Shown here: positions 1-4,835 of the stretch, piece after piece
Layout: every line of letters starts with the position of its first letter
Position numbering within the stretch: the first letter of the stretch is position 1
From: Candidatus Brevibacterium intestinigallinarum
Lineage (GTDB): Bacteria; Actinomycetota; Actinomycetes; Actinomycetales; Brevibacteriaceae
Direction: 5' to 3'
DNA: 5,065 nucleotides
Assembly: GCA_019117325.1 (NCBI GenBank)
Contig: DWZY01000345.1
Coordinates: 1-5,065, forward strand
Notes under the pieces: generated by a model
Databases searched by the model: none
What the model saw: only the letters and a program-made list of their open reading frames with translations
Told to the model about the DNA's origin: nothing
Position numbers and translations under genes: made by a program

Positions 1-1
1 C

Positions 2-955
2 CTCCTCCACGGCGACACCGTCGTCCTCTACGAGGGGACGCTCGACGTCCCCGACCACCAGCGGACCCTCGACATCATCGAGCGCTTCGACGTCTCGACC
101 CTCATCACGACTCCATCCGTCATGCGCACCCTCCGGTCCTGGCGGATCGAGGAGTCGATCGCGGAGCGCGCAGCGTCCCTCCAGCGCCTCATGACGGCGG
201 GCGAGCCCGTCGAGGAGCCGCTGCGCGACTGGATGGAGCGGGCCTTCGCACCCGTCGGCTGCGAGGTCGCGGACGGCTGGGGACAGGTCGAGCTGACCGG
301 CATCGTCCTGGTGACCGGATCCACGGCCCTGCTGGATTCCGCCCGCGTCGTCGCACGCCCCTTGCCTGCAGGAACCCAGCACCCCGATGCATCCGCAGCA
401 CCGGATGAGGACGGGCGGTCGGGCCAGGCGGTCCTCCAGCTCCCCACTCCCGGCTCGATCAACCTGGCCGAGCACCTGGACCACGCGTGGGCGGCCGGCT
501 CCGCGGATGCGCTTGTCGCGACCGAGGACCTCATCACCGTGGACGCCCACGGCGCACCGCACTTCCAGGGGCGAGCGGACCGGGTCGTCTCCGTCTCCGG
601 CCAGCTCATCTCGCTGCCCGCCGTCGAGCGGGCGCTCGAGGAGCACCCGTTCGTCGCGCGGGCCCAGGCCGTGCGCGCGCACCGCGAGAACTCCGGCAGC
701 ACGATCATCGCGTGCGTCGTCCTCGACGGCACCCCCAGTGACGCTGTTGCCCGCGATCTCATCGCGACGGTGAATGCGGAACTGGGCGGCCTCGCCCGCC
801 CGCGCCTCATCGTCTTCGTCGACCGGATGGACCCGCCGCTCGACCGCTCCGCGCTGGCGCGGGCCCTCACCGCGCTCGTCCCCTCGCGCACCGTCTGGGC
901 CTCCCGCACGTGGGACGACGTCGTCGAGGCGGTGCAGGCACCCCAGCCGGACTGA
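2..955 (+). CDS. Acetyl-CoA synthetase-like AMP-forming acyl-CoA ligase, 5' partial, with degenerate catalytic motifs
   Basis: The frame is open from base 2 and ends at TGA 953-955, giving 317 visible residues of what in this family is a protein of about 600-650 residues; the true start lies upstream. It resembles acetyl/propionyl-CoA synthetase: LLHGDTVVLYEG at the beginning, a GEP motif near residue 67, GWGQVELTG (92-100) in place of the usual TWWQTETG adenylate-binding motif, and GRADRVVSVSG (190-200) matching the hinge motif GRxDDVxNVSG. Canonical members convert acetate, ATP and CoA to acetyl-CoA in the cytoplasm. Several key positions differ here. The TGD of motif A7 reads ATED (about 173-176), the SGH of the CoA-binding region is SGQ, and the C-terminal SGK motif reads PPLDRSALARA with no lysine. 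The visible protein contains no lysine at all. It may therefore be an altered-specificity ligase, a half-reaction enzyme or a pseudoenzyme. The family call is fairly secure, the substrate is unknown, and I withhold the name acs for that reason. Internal ATGs such as 122 are not starts, because homology runs through them. Confidence 0.78.
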   Translation, partial: LLHGDTVVLYEGTLDVPDHQRTLDIIERFDVSTLITTPSVMRTLRSWRIEESIAERAASLQRLMTAGEPVEEPLRDWMERAFAPVGCEVADGWGQVELTGIVLVTGSTALLDSARVVARPLPAGTQHPDASAAPDEDGRSGQAVLQLPTPGSINLAEHLDHAWAAGSADALVATEDLITVDAHGAPHFQGRADRVVSVSGQLISLPAVERALEEHPFVARAQAVRAHRENSGSTIIACVVLDGTPSDAVARDLIATVNAELGGLARPRLIVFVDRMDPPLDRSALARALTALVPSRTVWASRTWDDVVEAVQAPQPD

Positions 956-964
956 CCTGCTGGC

Positions 965-1783
965 TCAGAGAGCGACGATCGACACGCCCAGGAGCACGAG
1001 CATCACACCGGCGACGGTGTCGACGACGAGCGGCCCGCGGCCGCGCGTGAGCATCCTGCCCACCCGGCGCGCGACCAGCGACAGCAGCACGCCGTAGACG
1101 CCCATGCACGCGGCCACGGTCAGCAGCAGGAGCAGATGGTCCGTCAGGCTGGGCGCGTGGGGCAGGAACGGCGGCAGCAGGGCGAGGAAGAAGAGCCCCG
1201 TCTTGGGATTCGTGAGCGAGGAGATGATCCCGGTCCGGAAGACGACCCGCGCGGGGGTGTCGAACCCGATTGCCGTGGTGGGCGCAGCCTCGGTCGCCGC
1301 GGCCCCGGAGCCGGTGGCGACGGGCCCGGGCTCTGCAGGGAGGTCCTCGGCTGCTGCGCGGGTGGCGGCCACGGGCTCGGTCGGAACCGCTGCGGTGCGC
1401 ACGGCCTCAGTGGGGACAGACGCGATCGTGACAGGCTCAGTCGTGTCTGCCGTCTCTGCCGCCACCGTCTCGCGGCCCGCTCCGCTCGCGCGCAGCACCG
1501 CGCGCACGTGCAGCAGCGCCTTCGCGCCCAGGTAGACGAGGAACGCGCCGCCCGCCCACGTGAGCACGACGCGAACCTCGGGGAACCGCTGGAGGAGAGC
1601 GGCGACGCCCGTGAGCGCCAGGATGGCCCACACGAGGGTCCCCAGCGCGGCAGCGATCGAGTACACGAAACCGGCGCGCAGGCGGTGCGCGGCGAACCGC
1701 AGAGTGAGGAACGTGTCCGGGCCCGGCGTCAGGACGAGGATCGCGACCGCACCCAGGAACGCGACGTACTCCGCGCCCGTCAT
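965..1783 (-). CDS. LysE/RhtB-family amino-acid exporter with a repeat-containing central insert
   Basis: This is a predicted inner-membrane exporter of 272 residues in the LysE/RhtB/CadD superfamily, whose members expel amino acids or related small molecules. Visible hallmarks are the N-terminal helix with LTPGPDTFL (18-26), hydrophobic segments near 4-24, 37-60, 68-92, 183-207, 216-238 and 251-271, and the conserved TNPKTGLFF (191-199) after an RTG motif. Typical members are about 200-220 residues. The excess is a hydrophilic Ala/Thr/Pro/Glu stretch at about 100-173, between helices 3 and 4, containing three 10-residue repeats. I chose ATG 1783 over the upstream ATG 1837 because a GGAGA ribosome site lies 7 bases before it and family homology begins there. 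The gene is divergent from the LysR-type regulator, an arrangement typical of lysG-lysE and similar exporter pairs, so induction by its substrate is a reasonable inference. The substrate cannot be read from the sequence. Confidence 0.85.
   Translation of the reverse strand: MTGAEYVAFLGAVAILVLTPGPDTFLTLRFAAHRLRAGFVYSIAAALGTLVWAILALTGVAALLQRFPEVRVVLTWAGGAFLVYLGAKALLHVRAVLRASGAGRETVAAETADTTEPVTIASVPTEAVRTAAVPTEPVAATRAAAEDLPAEPGPVATGSGAAATEAAPTTAIGFDTPARVVFRTGIISSLTNPKTGLFFLALLPPFLPHAPSLTDHLLLLLTVAACMGVYGVLLSLVARRVGRMLTRGRGPLVVDTVAGVMLVLLGVSIVAL
1352..1441 (-). repeat. Three tandem 30-bp imperfect repeats inside the LysE-family gene
   Basis: Read on the minus strand, units run 1441-1412, 1411-1382 and 1381-1352. 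They begin ACTGAGCCTGTC, ACTGAGGCCGTG and ACCGAGCCCGTG. They encode TEPVTIASVP, TEAVRTAAVP and TEPVAATRAA (residues 115-144), so unit length and frame are preserved while the third unit has drifted at its end. The repeats form the core of a hydrophilic insert of roughly 74 residues between predicted helices 3 and 4. Confidence 0.7.
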
Positions 1784-1790
1784 GCGCGGG

Positions 1791-1795
1791 TCTCC
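1791..1795 (-). promoter_or_regulatory. Ribosome binding site of the LysE-family gene
   Basis: On the minus strand GGAGA stands 7 bases before ATG 1783. It decides the start: the alternative in-frame ATG at 1837 has its nearest purine-rich stretch about 15 bases away and would add 18 non-conserved residues. Confidence 0.6.
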
Positions 1796-1906
1796 ATCCG
1801 CGTGCTCCCAGCACTGCGCGCCATCCGGCACCTCCATCCGCCCGTCCGGGTCCCTCCCGCTCGTGGCCTCACCCAGGATGCCGCACGCGAGCCTTCGGGA
1901 ACAGCA

Positions 1907-1940
1907 GTGATTCGCTCACGACCGTGAGGTTGAGCCTTAC
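1907..1940. promoter_or_regulatory. Probable operator: array of GTGA/TCAC half-sites
   Basis: Four alternating half-sites occupy this stretch: GTGA 1907-1910, TCAC 1916-1919, GTGA 1924-1927 and TTAC 1937-1940. They form three overlapping inverted repeats: GTGA-TTCGC-TCAC; the perfect 6-bp-arm palindrome CTCACG-AC-CGTGAG (1915-1928); and GTGAGG-TTGAG-CCTTAC (1924-1940, one mismatch). Their centres are near 1913, 1921.5 and 1932, about 8-11 bp apart. Position between the divergent exporter and LysR genes, and overlap with the regulator's own -10 box, suggest autoregulated LysR-type binding. The regulator-site pairing is inferred. Confidence 0.5.
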
Positions 1941-1943
1941 ACT
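1938..1943 (+). promoter_or_regulatory. -10 box of the LysR-type gene, probably leaderless transcript
   Basis: TACACT matches the TANNNT form of housekeeping -10 elements and ends exactly six bases before ATG 1950. Transcription would then begin at or next to the A of the ATG. No ribosome binding site lies at a normal distance; the nearest GAGG is at 1926-1929, about 20 bases away. Leaderless mRNAs are common in actinobacteria. No good -35 hexamer is seen (1915-1920 reads CTCACG). Confidence 0.5.
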
Positions 1944-1949
1944 CCTTGC

Positions 1950-2912
1950 ATGTGGGATCTCCAGCGCCTCCGCATCTGGCGGGCCGTCGTGAGCACGGGA
2001 TCGGTCAGCGCCGCGGCGCGCAACCTGGACTTCGCTCCTGCCAGCGTGAGCCAGCAGATCATCGCGCTCCAGCGCGCGGTGGGTGTGCCCCTCTATCGCC
2101 GCGCCGGCCGGGGCATCGAGATCACGGAGGCGGGTCGGCGATTCGCGGAGGAGTCCGAGTCGCTCTTCGCCGAATCCGCGCGCCTCGACCGCGTCGTCGA
2201 TCGTCTGCGGGCGCCGGCCGCCGCCCGCGTCGTCCTCGCGTGCCCCTCCTCCGTCGCGAAGGAGTGGATCCCCGCTGTGCTGAGTGAGACGACGGCGCGT
2301 CACCCGGGCCTGCGCTTCGACATCCTCACGAACGAGCCGGTGCGCAGGACCGATGGACCCGCCCCGCACATCGACATCAGCGTGCGCGCGGGCGGTGACG
2401 ACACCCCGGTGCCCGCGTCCGGCGCGCCGGGAGGAACAGCCCACCGACGCGGTCTGGCGCCCGCGGACGGGGAGGTCCTCGCGGAGGACGCCTACCAGCT
2501 CGTCGTCCGGGACGATCATCCCGTCGCCGGGCGGCACGAGGTCCGGGTCGCCGAGCTTGCGGACCTGCCCCTCCTCGACCTCGATGTCGAGGGCAGCATC
2601 TCCGGCGATGTCATGGACGAGGCTGCCCGCGCGGCGGGGATCACTCCGCAGCACGTCGCGCGCGCCGACGATCACTACGGGCTCCTCGCGATGGTCATGG
2701 CAGGCGTGGGTGTGGCGCCCCTCCCCCGCCTCGCCGCGCTCGACCTGCCGGCCGGGCTCACCGCCGTTTCGCTCGTTGACCCAGTTCCCCGCCGCAGCAT
2801 CGTCCTCCGGTGCGACGACGCGGTCCGCCACCTGCCGCACATCGCGGACATCCGCGCCGAACTCGTGCGTGCAGCGCGACGCTCCGCACCGCGCCCTTCC
2901 GTCGAGCGCTGA
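1950..2912 (+). CDS. LysR-type transcriptional regulator
   Basis: This is a 320-residue cytoplasmic DNA-binding regulator, normal length for the LysR family. The N-terminal winged helix-turn-helix is plain at residues 4-62: LRIWRAVVSTGSVSAAARNL, then SVSQQIIALQRAVGVPLYRR and the wing ITEAG. A linker helix (about 63-88) follows, then a two-lobed effector-binding domain from AARVVLACPSSVA (91-103) to about 292, with LVVRDDHPVA (184-193) and MVMAGVGVAPLPR (248-260) in typical places. The stretch at about 147-175 is Gly/Pro/Ala-rich and looks like an expanded loop. It is transcribed away from the LysE-family exporter across a 166-bp region, as in lysG/lysE pairs, so it probably senses an exporter substrate and activates export. 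The effector is unknown. The start at ATG 1950 fits the family N-terminus and sits just downstream of a -10 box. It ends at TGA 2910-2912. Confidence 0.88.
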   Translation: MWDLQRLRIWRAVVSTGSVSAAARNLDFAPASVSQQIIALQRAVGVPLYRRAGRGIEITEAGRRFAEESESLFAESARLDRVVDRLRAPAAARVVLACPSSVAKEWIPAVLSETTARHPGLRFDILTNEPVRRTDGPAPHIDISVRAGGDDTPVPASGAPGGTAHRRGLAPADGEVLAEDAYQLVVRDDHPVAGRHEVRVAELADLPLLDLDVEGSISGDVMDEAARAAGITPQHVARADDHYGLLAMVMAGVGVAPLPRLAALDLPAGLTAVSLVDPVPRRSIVLRCDDAVRHLPHIADIRAELVRAARRSAPRPSVER

Positions 2913-2955
2913 GCGGGAGCACCGGGAACAACGACGATGAACCAAGCACGATGAA

Positions 2956-2976
2956 CCCAGGCTCGATGAGCCCGGG
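2956..2976. terminator. Hairpin after the LysR-type gene
   Basis: Inverted repeat CCCAGGCTC-GAT-GAGCCCGGG, nine-position arms and a 3-base loop. The single imperfect pair is A-C in plus-strand RNA and a G-U wobble in minus-strand RNA. It begins 44 bases after the regulator's stop. There is no T-run, as is usual in high-GC actinobacteria, so terminator function is inferred. Confidence 0.4.
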
Positions 2977-2982
2977 AACGAC

Positions 2983-3020
2983 GATGCCGCCGTGACCCTC
3001 AAGGGGATCACGGCGGCATC
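2983..3020. terminator. Bidirectional terminator hairpin between convergent genes
   Basis: A perfect 13-bp inverted repeat, GATGCCGCCGTGA (2983-2995) and its complement (3008-3020), encloses a 12-base loop that can pair further through CCC and GGG. It lies between the converging LysR-type gene and rplQ and can fold on either strand. There is no U-tract, typical for this GC content. Confidence 0.65.
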
Positions 3021-3034
3021 ATGCATGAGCCGAT

Positions 3035-3058
3035 GTCCGCGGGCACGAGCCCGCGGAC
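3035..3058 (-). terminator. Terminator hairpin after rplQ
   Basis: A perfect 10-bp inverted repeat, GTCCGCGGGC and GCCCGCGGAC, closes a 4-base loop and starts 7 bases beyond the rplQ stop on the minus strand. Its closeness to the last gene of the operon makes it the likely end of the rpsK-rpoA-rplQ transcript, backed up by the next hairpin at 2983-3020. Confidence 0.65.
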
Positions 3059-3065
3059 GCGGGAC

Positions 3066-3629
3066 TCACTTGTCCTCTGCGGGCTCCTCGGCCTCGGCCT
3101 GAGCCTCGTCCTCCTGCGCACCGGAGACGACGTCCGCCTCGGCAGCGGGAGCCTCAGCGGCCTCGGTCTCGGTGGCCTCGGCCTCGACGACCTCGGTCTC
3201 CTCGACCTCGGGCTCAGCAGCGGCGGCGGTGGCCTGCTCGGCCTCCTTCACCGTTGCCTGCTTGGGCGAGTAGGGCTCCAGCACCAGCTCGATGACCGCC
3301 ATGGGGGCGTTGTCGCCCTTGCGCGGACCGATCTTCGTGATGCGGGTGTAGCCACCCGGGCGCTCGGCGACGGCCGGAGCGATCGAGGTGAAGAGCTCGT
3401 GGACGATCCCCTTGTCGGAGATCGCACCCAGCACGCGGCGACGAGCCGCCAGGTCACCCTTCTTCGCGAAGGTGACGAGGCGCTCCGCCACCGGACGCAG
3501 GCGCTTGGCCTTCGTCACCGTGGTGGTGATGGACTTGTGCTCGAAGAGCTGCGCGGCGAGGTTGTTGAGCATGATCCGCTCGTGCGCCGGCGAGCCTCCG
3601 AGGCGGTTTCCCTTGGTGGGAGTGGGCAT
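3066..3629 (-). CDS. rplQ: 50S ribosomal protein L17 with acidic C-terminal tail
   Basis: This is the large-subunit ribosomal protein L17 (bL17), 187 residues. The conserved core spans residues 1-120. It begins MPTPTKGNRLGGSPAHERIM and continues through NLAAQLFEHKSITTTVTKAK (23-42), RLVTFAKKGDLAARR (50-64) and GGYTRITKIGPRKGDNAPMA (92-111). The core is the size of the E. coli protein (127 residues). The rest (121-187) is a Glu/Ala-rich, strongly acidic and probably disordered tail ending in EDK. Such tails are known on actinobacterial L17 and have no settled role. ATG 3629 is supported by AAGGAGA at 3637-3643, 7 bases upstream. It follows rpoA after 44 bases, almost certainly in the same transcript, and is the last gene of the operon. 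Confidence 0.97.
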   Translation of the reverse strand: MPTPTKGNRLGGSPAHERIMLNNLAAQLFEHKSITTTVTKAKRLRPVAERLVTFAKKGDLAARRRVLGAISDKGIVHELFTSIAPAVAERPGGYTRITKIGPRKGDNAPMAVIELVLEPYSPKQATVKEAEQATAAAAEPEVEETEVVEAEATETEAAEAPAAEADVVSGAQEDEAQAEAEEPAEDK

Positions 3630-3636
3630 TGTTCTG

Positions 3637-3643
3637 TCTCCTT
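3637..3643 (-). promoter_or_regulatory. Ribosome binding site of rplQ
   Basis: AAGGAGA on the minus strand lies 7 bases before ATG 3629. It is a near-ideal Shine-Dalgarno sequence, as expected for a highly expressed ribosomal gene. Confidence 0.75.
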
Positions 3644-3673
3644 GGAATTCTTAAGGCTGCGCGGGGCCGCCGC

Positions 3674-4675
3674 TCAGTACTGCTCGTCCTCGACGAACGC
3701 GTCGTCGTCCTGCGCGTCCTCCGCATCGCCGAAGCCGCCGGCGCTGTCCTTGAGGTTCAGTCCCAGCTCGCCCAGCTTCTGCCGGACCTCGTCGATCGAC
3801 TTCTGGCCGAAGTTCCGGATGTCCATGAGGTCGGCCTCGCTGCGTGCGACGAGCTCACCCACGGTGTGGATGCCCTCGCGCTTGAGGCAGTTGTACGAGC
3901 GGACCGTCAGCTCGAGGTCCTCGATCGCGAGCGCCAGATCGGCGGCCATCGCGGCATCGACCGGCGACGGGCCGATCTCGATGCCCTCGGCCTCGACGTT
4001 GAGCTCACGCGCCAGGCCGAACAGCTCGACCAGGGTCTTGCCCGCAGACGCGAGCGCATCGCGGGGGACGATCGACGGCTTCGTCTCCACATCGATGATG
4101 AGGCGATCGAAGTCCGTGCGCTGCTCGACACGGGTGGCCTCGACCTTGTACGACACCTTGAGCACGGGCGAGTAGATCGAGTCGACCGGGATCCGGCCGA
4201 TCTCTGCGTCCGCGTTCTTGTTCTGCGCTGCGGACACGTAGCCGCGACCGCGCTCGACCGTCAGCTCGATGTCGAGCCGACCGGTGTCGTTGAGCGTGGC
4301 GATGTACAGCTCGGGGTTGTGGATCTCCACACCGGCGGGTGCGGAGATGTCCTCGGCCGTGACCGCACCCGGTCCCTGCTTGCGCAGGTACGCGACGACG
4401 GGCTCGTCGAACTCAGACGAGACGACCAGCGACTTCAGGTTGAGGAGGAACTCGGTGACGTCCTCCTTGACCCCCGGAACCGTCGAGAACTCGTGCAGGA
4501 CTCCGTCGATCCGGACGCTCGTGACCGAGGCGCCGGGGATGGACGAGAGAAGGGTGCGACGCATCGAGTTGCCGAGGGTGTAGCCGAAACCGGGCTCGAG
4601 CGGTTCGATGGTGAACCGCGATCGGCGCTCGGAGACGACCTCTTCCGTGAGCGTGGGGCGCTGTGCAATGAGCAC
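3674..4675 (-). CDS. rpoA: DNA-directed RNA polymerase subunit alpha
   Basis: The alpha subunit dimerises to start RNA polymerase assembly and contacts promoter DNA and activators. The 333-residue length is normal. The N-terminal domain (about 1-230) begins MLIAQRPTLTEEV and has the conserved LEPGFGYTLGNSMRRTLLSS (26-45) and VRIDGVLHEFSTVPGVKEDV (54-73). A linker near 232-247 leads to the C-terminal domain (about 248-310). That domain holds LTVRSYNCLKREGIHTVGEL (256-275) with R259 and N262, equivalent to the DNA-contacting R265 and N268 of E. coli, and then the helix-hairpin-helix DIRNFGQKSIDEV (285-297). An acidic tail, DAEDAQDDDAFVEDEQY, ends the protein; similar tails occur in other actinobacteria. 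Translation starts at GTG 4675, matching the family N-terminus, with AAAGGAAG just upstream. It sits between rpsK and rplQ; rpsD, which lies here in E. coli, is absent. Confidence 0.98.
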   Translation of the reverse strand: MLIAQRPTLTEEVVSERRSRFTIEPLEPGFGYTLGNSMRRTLLSSIPGASVTSVRIDGVLHEFSTVPGVKEDVTEFLLNLKSLVVSSEFDEPVVAYLRKQGPGAVTAEDISAPAGVEIHNPELYIATLNDTGRLDIELTVERGRGYVSAAQNKNADAEIGRIPVDSIYSPVLKVSYKVEATRVEQRTDFDRLIIDVETKPSIVPRDALASAGKTLVELFGLARELNVEAEGIEIGPSPVDAAMAADLALAIEDLELTVRSYNCLKREGIHTVGELVARSEADLMDIRNFGQKSIDEVRQKLGELGLNLKDSAGGFGDAEDAQDDDAFVEDEQY

Positions 4676-4680
4676 GTGGG

Positions 4681-4688
4681 CTTCCTTT
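4681..4688 (-). promoter_or_regulatory. Ribosome binding site of rpoA, deciding a GTG start
   Basis: AAAGGAAG on the minus strand, with its AAGGA core 7 bases from GTG 4675. It confirms the GTG as start. It lies just downstream of an inverted repeat (4689-4716 region) that could modulate access. Confidence 0.65.
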
Positions 4689-4716
4689 CAGCGAACATCC
4701 GCCATATGACGTTCGC
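4689..4716 (-). other. Inverted repeat next to the rpoA ribosome site
   Basis: GCGAAC at 4691-4696 is complementary to GTTCGC at 4711-4716. In minus-strand RNA the stem extends by a G-U and a U-A pair to 8 bp (GCGAACGU with AUGUUCGC) around a 10-base loop. It ends only 2 bases before the AAAGGAAG ribosome site. A role in rpoA translation is possible but unproven. Confidence 0.4.
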
Positions 4717-4721
4717 GGGCA

Positions 4722-4752
4722 TTCGAGAGCACGCGAGGGGGACGTGCTCGAA
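4722..4752 (-). other. Second hairpin in the rpsK-rpoA spacer
   Basis: GAGCACG (4727-4733) pairs with CGTGCTC (4743-4749) around a 9-base loop. Three further pairs (TTC 4722-4724 with GAA 4750-4752) stack on the other side of a 2-base bulge, giving a 10-bp stem in all. It is the middle of three inverted repeats in this spacer. Confidence 0.45.
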
Positions 4753-4770
4753 ACGCTGGCTGGTGACGGT

Positions 4771-4829
4771 CCGATCGTGCCGACCGGCCCCGGCGACCTC
4801 TGGTCACCGGCGGCCGACAGCACGATCGG
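4771..4829 (-). other. Long compound hairpin immediately after rpsK (attenuator, processing site or partial terminator)
   Basis: The outer stem is a perfect 10-bp repeat, CCGATCGTGC (4771-4780) with GCACGATCGG (4820-4829). After a small internal loop come 5 pairs (4785-4789 with 4812-4816), a one-base bulge at 4811, and a 9-bp inner stem (4790-4798 with 4802-4810) closed by a 3-base loop. The one imperfect inner pair is a G-U in minus-strand RNA, so the structure fits that strand best. It starts 6 bases after the rpsK stop and has no U-tract. Because rpoA and rplQ follow on the same strand, it may reduce read-through or set a cleavage point; function is inferred. Confidence 0.55.
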
Positions 4830-4835
4830 GAAGGA

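Noticed and set aside
28..909. Long open frame of 293 codons on the minus strand opposite the ligase gene
   Set aside because: Its translation is Ser/Arg/Ala-rich with no recognisable family. The plus-strand frame has clear homology and GC-rich third positions, so this is an antisense shadow typical of high-GC DNA.
943..968. Possible shared terminator between the convergent ligase and exporter genes (CCAGC...GCTGG and CTGA...TCAG)
   Set aside because: Arms are only 4-5 bp with long loops and overlap both coding ends. The symmetry mostly reflects the two opposing TGA stops.
1784..1837. Longer N-terminus for the exporter starting at ATG 1837
   Set aside because: The extra 18 residues (MEVPDGAQCW...) are hydrophilic and not family-like, and the start lacks a well-spaced ribosome site. 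ATG 1783 has GGAGA at 7 bases.
1869..3026. A 385-codon open frame on the minus strand opposite the LysR-type gene
   Set aside because: It is an antisense artefact over a well-supported LysR-family gene. It crosses the terminator hairpins and the promoter region and shows no family motifs.
3640..3656. CCTT...AAGG inverted repeat overlapping the rplQ ribosome site as a translational switch
   Set aside because: Only 4 A/T-containing pairs around a 9-base loop; too weak to claim.
4676..4770. Separate promoter for rpoA within the spacer
   Set aside because: I could not find a convincing TANNNT -10 box with a matching -35 on the minus strand here, so an internal promoter is not called, though it cannot be excluded.
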